A stretch of 64,000 bases of DNA, from NCBI RefSeq assembly GCF_022397955.1, contig NZ_JAKEUQ010000008.1:1-64000 (forward strand). The letters run 5' to 3'. The notes under the pieces were generated by a model, which was given only the letters and a program-made list of their open reading frames with translations, searched no databases and was not told the origin of the DNA. Made by a program: the position numbers and the translations under genes. The DNA is from Vibrio sp. Isolate32 (GTDB lineage Bacteria; Pseudomonadota; Gammaproteobacteria; Enterobacterales; Vibrionaceae). Position 1 is the stretch's first letter, and each line of letters begins with the position of its first letter. Shown here in pieces: positions 43,404 to 53,738 of this stretch.

Positions 43404-44522
43404 CTATTTGATTGCTTTATTCAGCCTCTCGCCAACCAGATCTAAACGCCAACCTTGCATCACATCCGGCAGTTTTTCTGGATTACGATCGTGCTTCCAT
43501 ACCCAACTCAACATTTGGTTTAGTTGCTTCTTCGATGCCAAAAATTCAGTCGCTAGGCCACTGTGTTGCGAAGCGGTTTTCACTTCATCTTTCAACACTT
43601 TAAAGACTTGCTTATAGCCCGGGTAGTCCATCAGACGTTCAACTGGGGCTGGGTACTCTTCTTCTGGCGTATGCTCTGCTAGCTTAACGATTGAGCTGAT
43701 CTTCGCGCCATGACGACGTACAGATCGGAAATCAAAACCTTCTTCTTCCATACGCTTCGGATTCTTAATCGCAAAACGCGCGACAGCCCAAAGATCTTGT
43801 TCTTTAAAGATAAAGTTCAATGCGAGATCGCGCTTAATCGCTTCTTTCAAACGCCACGTTGCAAGTGGTCTTAAGATAGCAAGTTGCTGTGGCTTAAGTT
43901 GCCATGCGCCTTTGATATCAAGGTAAGCTGTATCTGGGTTAACTTTACGGATACGCTTAGCCACCTGCAGGTCAGACTCTTGTTGCGCCGCTTCCCACCA
44001 GCCGGCTTCCATCACTTTCTCAAGAAGCTTATTGTACATAGGCATTAAGTAGTGAACGTCTGCTGCCGCGTAGTCGAGTTGTTTTTGAGAAAGCGGGCGC
44101 GCCAGCCAATCAGTGCGAGATTCACTCTTATCTAAATCCACACCAACAAACTCTGAAACCAAAGCAGCAAAGCCCGTTGATAAGCCATGCCCTAAGAACG
44201 CCGCCATGATTTGGGTATCGACCATTGGGGTTGGCGTACAATCAAATGCGTTCTGGAATACTTCTAAATCTTCACCGCATGCGTGTAGCACTTTCAGTAC
44301 TGAAGCGTCTTTCAATAGCCCAACGAACGGTGTCATTTCATCAAGAGCAATAGGGTCAATCAGAGACAGCGTTTCGCCGTCAAATAACTGAATCAAGCCT
44401 AATTGAGGGTAATAGGTTCTTGTACGAACAAACTCCGTATCAAGCATAACGACATCGGCTTCACGTGCTTGTTGGCAAACTCGCTCAAGGTCTTTCAATT
44501 GGGTAATGATTTGATAATCCAC
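43404..44522 (-). CDS. rnd: Ribonuclease D
   Basis: This 3'-5' exoribonuclease trims tRNA precursors. The N-terminal DEDD domain shows MLDTEFVRTRTYYPQLGLIQL (in part), LHACGEDLEVF, MVDTQIMAAFLG and YAAADVHYL, all catalytic motifs; an HRDC-like region follows (AILRPLATWRLKEA). The start is probably the GTG at 44522, which yields (M)DYQIITQLKD like the E. coli protein and has GTGAGAG upstream; an in-frame GTG at 44534 is the alternative. Length 372. Confidence 0.93.
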   Translation of the reverse strand: MDYQIITQLKDLERVCQQAREADVVMLDTEFVRTRTYYPQLGLIQLFDGETLSLIDPIALDEMTPFVGLLKDASVLKVLHACGEDLEVFQNAFDCTPTPMVDTQIMAAFLGHGLSTGFAALVSEFVGVDLDKSESRTDWLARPLSQKQLDYAAADVHYLMPMYNKLLEKVMEAGWWEAAQQESDLQVAKRIRKVNPDTAYLDIKGAWQLKPQQLAILRPLATWRLKEAIKRDLALNFIFKEQDLWAVARFAIKNPKRMEEEGFDFRSVRRHGAKISSIVKLAEHTPEEEYPAPVERLMDYPGYKQVFKVLKDEVKTASQHSGLATEFLASKKQLNQMLSWVWKHDRNPEKLPDVMQGWRLDLVGERLNKAIK

Positions 44523-44558
44523 AAAAACTCTCACTGGTTTCTATTTGATCGCCGGATA

Positions 44559-44588
44559 CAAAAATGCCGACATTAACTGTCGGCATTC
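44559..44588 (-). terminator. Terminator after fadD
   Basis: A 10-bp perfect stem, aatgccgaca / tgtcggcatt, with a 5-base loop is followed by T's on the minus strand, between fadD and rnd. Confidence 0.85.
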
Positions 44589-44653
44589 TAACACCATTTT
44601 ACCACGCCCGCTTAGATTAAGCGTTTCAATGGTTTTAGGCAGAACTGTGCTTG

Positions 44654-46348
44654 TTACTCACTTGCGCGTTTAGCAAGCTCAGCATCGTTCTCTTCACGCA
44701 GTACGCGACGTAAGATCTTACCTACGTTGGTCTTTGGAAGATCTTCTCTAAACTCAACCAGTTTAGGTACTTTGTAACCCGTTAGGTGTTCACGACAGTG
44801 CGCGATAATATCTTCTTTAGTTAGGCTAGGATCACGTTTAACCACGTAGATCTTAACCAGCTCACCAGACACTTCGTGAGGTTGACCAATCGCTGCTACT
44901 TCTAGCACTTGGCCGTGTAGTGCAACGACATCTTCAATCTCGTTCGGGTAAACGTTAAAGCCAGACACAAGAATCATGTCTTTCTTACGGTCAACAATGT
45001 GCAGCAAGCCTTCGTCATCAAACTTAACGATGTCACCCGTCGACAACCAACCGTCTTGGTCAATCACTTCTTTGGTCGCTTCTGGACGTTGCCAGTAACC
45101 TTGCATCACTTGAGGACCACGAACTTGCAGCTCACCCACTTGATCATTAGCAACCACGTTACCTTCATCATCAATGATACGAACATCGGTTGAAGGTACC
45201 GGTAAACCGATAGCACCCGTGTAATCTTTTAGGTCATATGGGTTACCCGTTACCAGCGGTGAACACTCGGTTAAACCATAGCCTTCTAACAGGTGGATAC
45301 CTGTCACTTTCTTCCATTGTTCAGCAACAGCGCGTTGAACCGCCATACCACCACCAACTGACAGGCGTAAGTTACTGAAGTCTAATTCATGGAAATCTTC
45401 GTTATTTACTAACGCATTAAACAGTGTGTTTACACCGGTAATTGCGGTAAACGGAACCTTTTGCAGCTCTTTGATGAAACCAGGAATATCACGAGGGTTA
45501 GTGATAAGAAGGTTACGACCACCCATTTCTACGAACAGCAAGCAGTTTACTGTCAGTGCAAATACGTGATACAGCGGCAATGCTGTTACCACTAATTCTC
45601 GGCCTTCATGCAGAACCGGACCATACGCCCCTTTCGCTTGAAGTACGTTCGCGATCATATTGCGATGCGTTAAGATTGCACCCTTCGCAACACCCGTCGT
45701 ACCACCAGTGTACTGAAGGAATGCAATATCATCCCCAGTCATAAATGGTTTTACATACTGAAGGCGACGACCTTTATGCAGCGCTTTTCTGAACGAGATA
45801 GCACCCGGTAGATCATACTTAGGAACCATACCTTTCACGTATTTCACGACGAAATCGACAATAGTACCTTTCGCACGAGGTAACATTTGACCAAGACTAG
45901 TCAGTACTACGTGCTTCACAGGAGTGTTATCGACCACTTTTTCTAGCGTGCTAGCAAAGTTTGAAACAATAACGATCGCCTTTGCACCAGAATCGTTCAG
46001 TTGATGCTCTAGCTCACGAGGTGTGTACAGTGGGTTGACGTTCACTGCAATCATACCAGCGCGCAATACACCAAAGAGTGCAATTGGGTATTGCAGCAAG
46101 TTTGGCATCATCAGTGCAACGCGATCGCCCTTCTTGAGCTTCAAATCATTCTGCAGGTAAGCAGCAAAAGCACGACTGCGCTCTTCAAGCTTACGGAATG
46201 TCATGACTGAGCCCATGTTCTCAAAAGCAGGTTGGTCTGCGTATTTCTGTACAGACTGCTCGAACATTTCGATAAGAGATGGGTATTGATCTGGGTTGAT
46301 CGTTTCTGGTACGTCACTTGGATAACGTGAAAGCCAAGGTTTATCCAC
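44654..46348 (-). CDS. fadD: Long-chain-fatty-acid-CoA ligase
   Basis: FadD activates imported long-chain fatty acids to acyl-CoA with ATP, starting beta-oxidation. The 564-residue protein shows the AMP-binding motif [16 protein letters not shown], the GYGLTECSP motif, [10 protein letters not shown] and the lysine-bearing end [12 protein letters not shown]. It starts [15 protein letters not shown], close to E. coli FadD in length and sequence. It is peripheral to the inner membrane. Confidence 0.95.
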   Translation of the reverse strand: MDKPWLSRYPSDVPETINPDQYPSLIEMFEQSVQKYADQPAFENMGSVMTFRKLEERSRAFAAYLQNDLKLKKGDRVALMMPNLLQYPIALFGVLRAGMIAVNVNPLYTPRELEHQLNDSGAKAIVIVSNFASTLEKVVDNTPVKHVVLTSLGQMLPRAKGTIVDFVVKYVKGMVPKYDLPGAISFRKALHKGRRLQYVKPFMTGDDIAFLQYTGGTTGVAKGAILTHRNMIANVLQAKGAYGPVLHEGRELVVTALPLYHVFALTVNCLLFVEMGGRNLLITNPRDIPGFIKELQKVPFTAITGVNTLFNALVNNEDFHELDFSNLRLSVGGGMAVQRAVAEQWKKVTGIHLLEGYGLTECSPLVTGNPYDLKDYTGAIGLPVPSTDVRIIDDEGNVVANDQVGELQVRGPQVMQGYWQRPEATKEVIDQDGWLSTGDIVKFDDEGLLHIVDRKKDMILVSGFNVYPNEIEDVVALHGQVLEVAAIGQPHEVSGELVKIYVVKRDPSLTKEDIIAHCREHLTGYKVPKLVEFREDLPKTNVGKILRRVLREENDAELAKRASE

Positions 46349-46453
46349 TATGTTACTCCTCGTTTATCAGCTGACGACTGCTTCGCCGCTTTTATCATTA
46401 CGGTATTACAGCACAGCTTTAGTGCATGAGCACTAAAAGGCTCAAACACTTGT

Positions 46454-47308
46454 TTAAATTTTGTTAACTAAACCAAGAATTAGCTCTGAAACTAGCTCTG
46501 GGCTCTCTAAATGACAGTGATGTCCGCCGGGAACAGTCTCGATTTTTAGAGGACTATGGGCTGATTTGTAGCGATTATGCTGCAAATGTCTAAATCCATC
46601 ATTGCCTAATATTATGAGTTGAGGGCATTCAATAGCCGCCATAATCGCTTCAGCGTGCGCCTGTGACATTCGGTATAATGAGTCACATTTTAGATTAGGG
46701 TCGCATCGCCATTGCCAGGAGTCGTCTAACTCGGCAATCCCTCGCTCTACAAGAGGAGCAATGAGTTCTGCATTGATTTGATTGGCGTGTGCTCTCAGCT
46801 TAATAGCATCCTCTAGGCTTACTAAAGGACGTGAAGGCTTTCTCCGCTGTCGAAGACGACTGAGTACCCCATCTCTTAGACGAGAGACCGTTTCTTGGGG
46901 AGCTTCAGAAAGAGGTCCGTGACCTTCAATTTGAATTAATCCTGACACCTTTTCAGGAAAGGCGGCACTATAGCAACTTGCTATCAATGCACCAAGTGAA
47001 TGTCCTACTAGTACCAGTCTGTTTGACGATAATTTAGTCACAAGCTGATGTAAATCATCTATATAGTCATGAAATGGGTAGTAACTTCCCGACTTGTGTG
47101 AAGAAAAGCCGTGGCCAAAGAGATCAATCGCAATCAGGTGACAATCGGGGAGACTGGTTTGTAGGTTGGCAATCACAGAAGAAAAACTCGCAGAGTTATC
47201 TAACCACCCATGAATAAAAACGACCGTCGTGACGGTCGTTTCTGGGTTACCTATCTGTTGTGTGGCAAGCGTCCCGCTCGCAAGGGAATATGATTTATCA
47301 ATCATCAA
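46454..47308 (-). CDS. Alpha/beta-hydrolase
   Basis: The 284-residue protein has the hydrolase fold: oxyanion region VVFIHGWLDNSASF, nucleophile elbow LVGHSLGALIASCY with Ser in GHSLG, an acid in the IILGNDGF region and the catalytic His in GGHHCHLESPE. The substrate is unknown; the closest annotated types are esterases of the MhpC/YbfF sort. It lies between fadD and a Slp lipoprotein gene, all minus, but spacings suggest separate transcription from fadD. Confidence 0.85.
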   Translation of the reverse strand: MMIDKSYSLASGTLATQQIGNPETTVTTVVFIHGWLDNSASFSSVIANLQTSLPDCHLIAIDLFGHGFSSHKSGSYYPFHDYIDDLHQLVTKLSSNRLVLVGHSLGALIASCYSAAFPEKVSGLIQIEGHGPLSEAPQETVSRLRDGVLSRLRQRRKPSRPLVSLEDAIKLRAHANQINAELIAPLVERGIAELDDSWQWRCDPNLKCDSLYRMSQAHAEAIMAAIECPQLIILGNDGFRHLQHNRYKSAHSPLKIETVPGGHHCHLESPELVSELILGLVNKI

Positions 47309-47368
47309 GCTTTAGTAACCTCTAATCCTTGCTTGGTGTAGCAATCAACATCTAATAACTAGCGTTAA

Positions 47369-47929
47369 TTACTCGACATCCTGTATAACTCTGCCTTGTC
47401 TTGGCATTGTTTGAAAACTGCGGCAATGTAGGCTTCTGCACGAATAGTAGGTTGGTGCGAAATCGTTAACAACGACACGCTCCGTAATGTTCCACAGACG
47501 TTGGTTATCTACCTTCATCACCGGGAAGGTGTAAGGGTACTCACCGATTTTGCCATCTTCACTACCGTCTGATTGACCAACTAGCGTAATCAAACGACCC
47601 TCAGCAAAGCTTAACGGCTCAACGTATCCTTCAATATAACCAACAAAGCGCCCACTCGGCTCTGCATCGAGATCTGGCTTACCATTGCTTGAAATTGGCA
47701 TGTTCGCAACTTCAATTCGAGTTCTGTCTTTTAAGTTGGTCACTTTAGAAATCACGCCACCTAACCGAACACTCTTGGCGTCTGGTAATTGGTCAACCCA
47801 TTGTTGGTAGTCGCTGATAACAGGCTCTGATTTTGCTTCGAGTTCGCTAGGTAGTGATGAACATCCTGCTAGCACCAAGATACCAAGAGAAAGGGCAATT
47901 AAGCGTATTTTAGATAAGTAATTAGACAT
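47369..47929 (-). CDS. Slp-family outer membrane lipoprotein
   Basis: The signal peptide with lipobox LAGC (about residues 19-22) begins the 186-residue protein. The following VRLGGVISKVTNLKDRTRIEV and GRFVGYIEGYVEP segments match the Slp/YeaY family, outer-membrane lipoproteins induced in stationary phase in E. coli. The function is not well defined. It lies 60 bp upstream of the hydrolase gene on the same strand. Confidence 0.85.
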   Translation of the reverse strand: MSNYLSKIRLIALSLGILVLAGCSSLPSELEAKSEPVISDYQQWVDQLPDAKSVRLGGVISKVTNLKDRTRIEVANMPISSNGKPDLDAEPSGRFVGYIEGYVEPLSFAEGRLITLVGQSDGSEDGKIGEYPYTFPVMKVDNQRLWNITERVVVNDFAPTYYSCRSLHCRSFQTMPRQGRVIQDVE

Positions 47930-47964
47930 GGTTCTGGTCCTTAAACAGGCATTAATAAATCGCT

Positions 47965-48270
47965 TCAGATGTAAATATCGACACCGATAAGCTTTGCAAG
48001 TTCTTCTTTTTTCGCCTGGTTCATTACATCCATGTATTCTTCCATAGCCTTACGTCCTCGGCCTTCTGGAAGATCATACTGGATTTGAGCCTTGTGTAGC
48101 TCAGACTCTTTAACTTGACGAATAGAATGAGAGACAGCATTGGCCACTTTGGTTGGTTGCCCAACCGCAGTGCTAGCATCAGATTTTTTTGCCTGCTCCT
48201 TCTTTTTAACTCGATTCGGCTTAGACGTATGGCCTATCGAAGAAGGAGGTAAGTTATTAATTGATACCAT
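47965..48270 (-). CDS. Hypothetical protein, 101 residues
   Basis: The protein is soluble and lysine-rich. A low-complexity N-terminal half is followed by a likely folded C-terminal part, YDLPEGRGRKAMEEYMDVM then KKEELAKLIGVDIYI. I cannot name a family. It lies between tsaB and slp on the same strand, and the frame is strongly coding in character. Confidence 0.7.
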   Translation of the reverse strand: MVSINNLPPSSIGHTSKPNRVKKKEQAKKSDASTAVGQPTKVANAVSHSIRQVKESELHKAQIQYDLPEGRGRKAMEEYMDVMNQAKKEELAKLIGVDIYI

Positions 48271-48343
48271 GACTAAATATCTGCCCTCTCAAATCTAAAT
48301 AATACGCATTTAGATCTAATTTGCATCAGAACCTTGTAAAAAA

Positions 48344-49045
48344 TTACTCGCGACCTGGTAGCTTCTTCCATGTCACTTTGTCACGCAGATACACTGGTTC
48401 AGACTCTTCAGCTGGCACGGCTTTGCCTTCTGCATAAGCAAATTGAGCCAGGAACGCCATATCTTGAGCTTCTGGAAATAGCACGTCACACGCTTTGGTG
48501 TTGATCGCTAGTGTGTCCATATGCTCTGCGTAAGCTTCCCAACCGGTACCCACTTTTGCCCATGTTTCAGAGTCTGCTTCAAGCTGCGCAGCCAATTCAC
48601 TTGGCGGTGTTACACATTCAGCATCAACCGCAGTCCAACGACCGTCTTGTTCACGGCTGTAGCGAGCCCAGTACACTTCACTCATACGTGCATCAATCGC
48701 TGTCGCAACATGAGTTTCACCAAATTTACGGTAGCTGCCTTGCGCCATTGCAGCCAGTGTGGAGACACCGATCATTGGTAAATCCGCACCAAAAGCCAAG
48801 CCTTGAGCAATACCAATACCAATACGTACACCCGTGAAACTGCCTGGACCTTGACCAAACGCGATAGCATCAATATCGGTTAAAGCGACATTCGCTTCTT
48901 TCAGTACTTCATCAACCATAGGTAGAATTTTTTTCGTATGGTCTCGAGGTGCCTCTTCGCTGCGAGCGAACACCTGGTCACCAATTACTAATGCAACTGA
49001 ACAGTTTTCAGTTGCGGTATCTACTGCAAGAATTTTCGCGCTCAT
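48344..49045 (-). CDS. tsaB: tRNA threonylcarbamoyladenosine biosynthesis protein TsaB
   Basis: TsaB pairs with TsaD and TsaE to make t6A37 in ANN-decoding tRNAs. The 233-residue protein shows [15 protein letters not shown] at the N-terminus and [20 protein letters not shown] at about residue 66, both hallmarks. It is cytosolic and essential in many bacteria. It lies 59 bp downstream of yoaA on the same strand, as in related genomes. Confidence 0.94.
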   Translation of the reverse strand: MSAKILAVDTATENCSVALVIGDQVFARSEEAPRDHTKKILPMVDEVLKEANVALTDIDAIAFGQGPGSFTGVRIGIGIAQGLAFGADLPMIGVSTLAAMAQGSYRKFGETHVATAIDARMSEVYWARYSREQDGRWTAVDAECVTPPSELAAQLEADSETWAKVGTGWEAYAEHMDTLAINTKACDVLFPEAQDMAFLAQFAYAEGKAVPAEESEPVYLRDKVTWKKLPGRE

Positions 49046-49104
49046 TTGTGTCTCAAATATTCGTTATCTAATCTATAAATAATGGCTAAGCTCAACAATG
49101 CCAG

Positions 49105-51033
49105 TTATTCGGCAGCGGTTGAATGGTCTTTAGCTAAGAATTCTTTAATGACCCCTAAGTCACGTGTACGAGGGATAGGCGGTAAACTCGCCAAAAAGAT
49201 GCCACCGTAATCGCGAGTCACCAATCGGTTATCGCAAATAATCAAAGCACCATTATCACGCTTATCACGTATCAATCGGCCCACACCTTGTTTCAAGGTA
49301 ATCACGGCATCTGGCAATTGTACCTGTGCAAAAGGGTCGCCCCCTTTTAACTTACAGTCCTCAATGCGAGCCTTAAGTAAAGGGTCATCAGGGGCTGTAA
49401 AGGGCAATTTATCGATGATAACACAGCTTAATGCATCGCCCCTAACATCTATCCCTTCCCAGAAAGCGCCTGTCGCCACCAGCAAGGCATTGCCCAACTC
49501 CATAAACTCAGCCAAGGTTTTTTGCTTACTTGTCTCACCTTGCAACAGCACCGGCACGGTCAAGGTTTCACGGAATCGCTCCCCTAACTCTTTCATCATG
49601 CTGTGTGAAGTGCACAAGAAGAAACAACGACCTTGGTTTTGCTCAATCACAGGCGTCAGCATACGAACCAACTTATCGGCTAAGCCCGGGCTATTCGGTT
49701 CTGGAAGATAACGAGGCACACACAAACGCGCTTGATTCGGATAATCGAATGGGCTCGGCAGTGAGAACTGAGCCGAGGGCTTTAAGCCTAGTCGCGAAGT
49801 GAAGTGGTCGAAATCGTCCGATACCGCCAAGGTTGCTGAGGTAAACACCCAAGCGCCCGGCTTCAGCTCAATCTGCTCGTGAAATTTGTCGGCAACTGAA
49901 AGCGGCGTAATGTGCAAAGCAAAATGGCGCGGAGTGGTGTCATACCAATAGGAGTAACCAGTAATCGATACATCACATACACGCTCAATGCGTGACTTAA
50001 TCATGTTTGCACGCTCGAAAGCGGTATCCAATAATTGGCTTCGTCCGAGTGCTAATTTCAAGACATCTACAGCGAGTTGCAATGCGTCTTGCAAGCGAAC
50101 TAACTCTCTAGCGATCGACTCTGATTTTAGCGCCTCACGCCAGTTACCACGAAAACCGGTATCACCCAGCACAATTCTTAAATCGGATGAGGACTGAACG
50201 AGCCTGTCACCAACCTTTTGCAATTGGCGCATGTCTTTCGCTTCGGTGCGATAGCCAATTTCAATGTCTTTGGCGAGCTCGTGAATTTGTCGACTCGATA
50301 CAGACTGACCAAAATATTGGCTCGCAATGTCGGGAAGTTGATGCGCTTCATCGAAGATAAACACATCGGCCTCTGGGATGAGCTCACCGAATCCGGTCTC
50401 TTTAATCGCGAGATCGGCTAGGAAAAGGTGATGGTTCACTACGACGACATCGCAATCCATCGCTTTTTTACGCGCTTTCAATACAAAGCAATCGGTATAA
50501 CTTGGACACTCTTTGCCCAAGCAATTGTCGTTGGTCGAGGTAATCGTTGGGATTACAGGACTATCTTCCGCAATATCATCACAATCACCTAAATCACCGG
50601 TTTGCGTGGATGACGACCAGCTACGAACTTTGACTAACTGAGCGAGTAGCGTTGGATCCGTATGAGTACCATGACTTTCGATCATTTGGCGGCTCAACCT
50701 ATCCAAACACAAATAGTTTGAACGCCCCTTAAGCAGCGCAACTTGACCATGAAAACCAAGGGCATCAGTCATTAAAGGCAGATCACGGTGGAACAGTTGC
50801 TCTTGAAGGTTTTTAGACCCCGTACTAATGATGGTTTTCTTACCACTAAGCAGTGCCGGCACAAGATAAGCAAATGTCTTACCGGTACCCGTCCCTGCTT
50901 CAACTACCAATTGGCTCTGTTGCTGAATGGCCTTTGAAACTGCTTCAGCCATGTCTAACTGAGCTTGTCTTGGTTGAAAGCCCGGGATTGCTTTACCCAG
51001 TGCGCCATCAGCAGAAAACGTTTTAGATATCAT
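49105..51033 (-). CDS. yoaA: ATP-dependent DNA helicase YoaA (DinG/XPD family)
   Basis: The 642-residue protein has Walker A VVEAGTGTGKTFAYL (about residue 43), the DEAH box in FIFDEAHQLPD, four iron-sulfur cysteines around residues 112-186 (for example CLGKECPSYTDC), and the C-terminal GVGRLIRDKRDNG motif. YoaA is an XPD/Rad3-like 5'-3' helicase linked to repair of stalled replication forks. The size fits. It precedes tsaB on the minus strand. Confidence 0.93.
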   Translation of the reverse strand: MISKTFSADGALGKAIPGFQPRQAQLDMAEAVSKAIQQQSQLVVEAGTGTGKTFAYLVPALLSGKKTIISTGSKNLQEQLFHRDLPLMTDALGFHGQVALLKGRSNYLCLDRLSRQMIESHGTHTDPTLLAQLVKVRSWSSSTQTGDLGDCDDIAEDSPVIPTITSTNDNCLGKECPSYTDCFVLKARKKAMDCDVVVVNHHLFLADLAIKETGFGELIPEADVFIFDEAHQLPDIASQYFGQSVSSRQIHELAKDIEIGYRTEAKDMRQLQKVGDRLVQSSSDLRIVLGDTGFRGNWREALKSESIARELVRLQDALQLAVDVLKLALGRSQLLDTAFERANMIKSRIERVCDVSITGYSYWYDTTPRHFALHITPLSVADKFHEQIELKPGAWVFTSATLAVSDDFDHFTSRLGLKPSAQFSLPSPFDYPNQARLCVPRYLPEPNSPGLADKLVRMLTPVIEQNQGRCFFLCTSHSMMKELGERFRETLTVPVLLQGETSKQKTLAEFMELGNALLVATGAFWEGIDVRGDALSCVIIDKLPFTAPDDPLLKARIEDCKLKGGDPFAQVQLPDAVITLKQGVGRLIRDKRDNGALIICDNRLVTRDYGGIFLASLPPIPRTRDLGVIKEFLAKDHSTAAE

Positions 51034-51194
51034 AGAGTACGAAGTTTAAAAAAAGTGAAGGCGAATTATGGCAGGTTTAGTGAGCCGGCGCGAATCAAGA
51101 ATGACTTCGCACAGGAGGTGTCTGGGTTATTTCAAATTACCAACAGAACGGAGATGAAAATCGAGATTGCTGTTTTAGCTTAAAGGTTAATTGC

Positions 51195-51395
51195 TTATTT
51201 TCGATTGAGATAACGAGATAGCCAAGGAGCGCCTTCAAATTCATTATCATTTGGCTGTATGGCTTTTACTGCATCGCTTGGCAAGGTTTTGCTTTCCCAC
51301 ATTTCATCGAGAACATTTCCATCTAGCTCTGCGCTGCCAGCCAATGAATTCACGCGTTTGCAGTACAGTTTTTTTGCTAGTAACTCTTTATCCAT
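51195..51395 (-). CDS. Hypothetical protein, 66 residues
   Basis: The ATG at 51395 has AGAGGTG about 8 bases upstream, which favours it over the GTG at 51404. The protein MDKELLAKKLYCKRVNSLAG is soluble with mixed charge and ends EGAPWLSRYLNRK. I do not recognise it. It stands alone between yoaA and purU. Confidence 0.65.
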   Translation of the reverse strand: MDKELLAKKLYCKRVNSLAGSAELDGNVLDEMWESKTLPSDAVKAIQPNDNEFEGAPWLSRYLNRK

Positions 51396-51671
51396 AAGTA
51401 TCACCTCTATTTTTGGCCAAGGCGAAAATGCCTCGGTTGAAGTTCAAATGCGTACTACGGTCAAAACTTTAAAAATGAAGCTTCTGCCTGTTTTTCTATC
51501 TGAATACTGATATTTCGATATCAAACAATTTATCAAAGCGATAAATGAGCAGCAGAATTTGTTGAAACCAAATTGATAATAGATTAATTATAACGGTGAT
51601 ATTGCGGCTCAGTTCACCGTTCGACGGCCTGTATTTAATTTGAAGAATAAAAAATATTTCATGGAAGTAAG

Positions 51672-52511
51672 ATGCAAATGGAAAGAAAAACATTACTAAC
51701 ACATTGTACTGATGCCCCAGGCCTCATCTCAAAAATCACCAACATTTGTTACAAACACCAACTCAATATTATTCACAACAATGAGTTTGTAGATAACACC
51801 AGCGGTCACTTCTTTATGCGCACCGAGCTAGAGGGTTACTTCAATGACGAAACCTTACTAGCCGATTTAGACCAAGCGTTGCCAGAGAATGCAAAACGCA
51901 AGCTAATGAGCTCTTCTCGCAAGCGTGTTGTGATTCTTGTAACCAAAGAAGCGCATTGCCTCGGCGACATTCTAATGAAGAATTTTGATGGCAGTTTAGA
52001 CGTTGAAATCGCGGCAGTTGTCGGTAACTACGACATTCTACAAAGCCTAACCGAGCGTTTTGATATCCCTTACCACCATGTTTCTCACGAAGGGCTAAAC
52101 CGTGAAGAGCATGAGCAGAAGATGTTGGAAGTGATTGACCAATACGAGGCAGATTACCTTGTTTTGGCTAAGTACATGCGAGTGCTTACTCCAGGGTTTG
52201 TTGAAAAGTACAACCACAAGATCATCAACATTCACCACAGCTTCTTGCCAGCGTTCATCGGCGCGAAACCATACCAACAAGCGTATGAGCGCGGCGTAAA
52301 AATCATTGGTGCAACGGCGCACTTTGTGACTAATGATTTGGATGAAGGTCCAATCATCAAACAAGATGTTATCCCAGTGGATCACAACTTCAGCGCGAAA
52401 GACATGGCGCAAGCTGGTCGTGACGTAGAGAAGAACGTATTGAGTAAGGCGCTAAACAAGGTGATCAATGATCACGTGTTTGTTTACGGAAACAAGACTG
52501 TGATTCTTTAA
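51672..52511 (+). CDS. purU: Formyltetrahydrofolate deformylase
   Basis: PurU hydrolyses 10-formyl-THF to formate and THF, balancing one-carbon pools. The 279-residue protein has an N-terminal ACT domain (LLTHCTDAPGLISKITNICY) and a C-terminal formyltransferase-like domain with NIHHSFLPAFIGAKPY, GATAHFV and DEGPIIKQDV, which include the catalytic Asn-His-Asp set. GGAAG precedes the ATG; a second ATG two codons later is possible. Confidence 0.95.
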   Translation: MQMERKTLLTHCTDAPGLISKITNICYKHQLNIIHNNEFVDNTSGHFFMRTELEGYFNDETLLADLDQALPENAKRKLMSSSRKRVVILVTKEAHCLGDILMKNFDGSLDVEIAAVVGNYDILQSLTERFDIPYHHVSHEGLNREEHEQKMLEVIDQYEADYLVLAKYMRVLTPGFVEKYNHKIINIHHSFLPAFIGAKPYQQAYERGVKIIGATAHFVTNDLDEGPIIKQDVIPVDHNFSAKDMAQAGRDVEKNVLSKALNKVINDHVFVYGNKTVIL

Positions 52512-52556
52512 GTCGGATATCGATTTCCGGTAAGACTTCCAGTTAGAACCCAATAA

Positions 52557-52592
52557 AAACGCGCAATAGGGTTAACCCATTGCGCGTTTTTT
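52557..52592 (+). terminator. Terminator after purU
   Basis: The stem acgcgcaat / attgcgcgt, extended by gggtt / aaccc within the loop, is followed by seven T's on the plus strand. Confidence 0.88.
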
Positions 52593-52617
52593 GTATCTAG
52601 TTATTAGACTAGCTTTT

Positions 52618-52774
52618 AGAGATTCCCGATTACGCTCCTTCGTCGCTATCGGGAATGACGGTGTTCTCTAGTTAGCGAAAACTATGGCTCGGAAACATCC
52701 ACTCAAACCGAATGATTGTAAGGCCCAGCCCAGACCCGTCATTCCGACGAGCCTAGGCGAGATCAGGAATCTCT
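52618..52774. repeat. Intergenic palindromic repeat of about 157 bp
   Basis: The ends agagattcccgat and atcaggaatctct are inverted, with one mismatch, and inner segments cgggaatgacgg and ccgtcattccga also pair. The element lies between convergent purU and yecM. A degraded related segment (cgtcattctctacag ... agggaatctac) occurs near 55617-55658. This resembles a dispersed non-autonomous intergenic repeat. Confidence 0.55.
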
Positions 52775-52792
52775 TCTTTGAACAACCTTAGG

Positions 52793-53389
52793 TTATGCCT
52801 GCTCTGACTCAACAATCTTCTTCAACGAATGTGGGTGCAGCTTAATGCAAATCCCTTGATGTTTAAAAGCCACTGTTGGGTTATTCAAGCGTTCCCCCTC
52901 GCCTTTCGGACTAGAGAGTTTGATCTTAACGCCTTGCTCAACCAGCGTTTCAAAGTTAGCAGCGAATTGCGGGTAAGTACCTCTCAGATCCGCTAGGTAC
53001 TCATCAGCCGTTTGAGCGTGAGACGGAATCACGAACTCAACGTGTTCCCAATCTTGGCTCGGGTAAATCTTACCTTCTGCAGGGTATGGCAACTCCAAGC
53101 ACTCAATGCTCCAGCCGCGACTTTGCAGAGGTTCATCAAAAGCGATCACAACAATTGGACGACCATTGATCATCGCTTGTGAAATAGTAGAGCCGTATTC
53201 AGACCATGCTTGATGTGCAGCTTTCGCTAATTCCGTTTCATTGATTCTTAGTGCGATATGATCCGCCTGAGCAAAACTCAAATCTAAACCCAGTACGTTA
53301 CCTAGGTTCTCAATCTTCGCCATAAACGTATCAAGGCGGGCAATCATTTGTTGTGGTTCTAATTCGGCTTGCTTGAGGCTCATCGTCAT
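52793..53389 (-). CDS. yecM: YecM-family VOC protein
   Basis: The 198-residue protein has the YecM layout with DLSFAQADHIALRINE, IECLELPYP and WEHVEFVIPS, in which His and Glu resemble the metal ligands of vicinal-oxygen-chelate enzymes. The reaction is unknown. The neighbourhood supports it: yecM lies beside argS, divergently, in other gamma-proteobacteria. Starts one to three codons downstream are possible. Confidence 0.88.
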   Translation of the reverse strand: MTMSLKQAELEPQQMIARLDTFMAKIENLGNVLGLDLSFAQADHIALRINETELAKAAHQAWSEYGSTISQAMINGRPIVVIAFDEPLQSRGWSIECLELPYPAEGKIYPSQDWEHVEFVIPSHAQTADEYLADLRGTYPQFAANFETLVEQGVKIKLSSPKGEGERLNNPTVAFKHQGICIKLHPHSLKKIVESEQA

Positions 53390-53738
53390 TGTCTGTGTTC
53401 TCCAAATATTGGCTGCATGGTATCAGTTTTACCTTGTTCAACAAGCGCTGCGTATACAAAAAGACAGCCGATAAGCACGTTGGCTCACATTCCTAAATAC
53501 ACAAACGCTGCCTAGCGAAAATTGATTGTCAAAAACCCCTCAGGAAATGCTAATTTTCTATCAATTCGACCTATAAGAAACCGCACAAAATTGGTATGAT
53601 TACTGCCATTTTTGTGAACTTAAACAGTGTCTGTTGTTCATTTCGGCATTAAATCGTTAACTAGACGCATAATTAACCAAATTTGATGACCTCGAAATAA
53701 CGGCCACTCTTATCATCCTTGAATTGAAGGAAACGCGT
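53390..53738. other. Divergent promoter region of yecM and argS
   Basis: No gene is seen in these 349 bp. A candidate -10 (TATGAT, about 53596-53601) faces argS. I see no riboswitch-like structure by eye. Confidence 0.4.
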
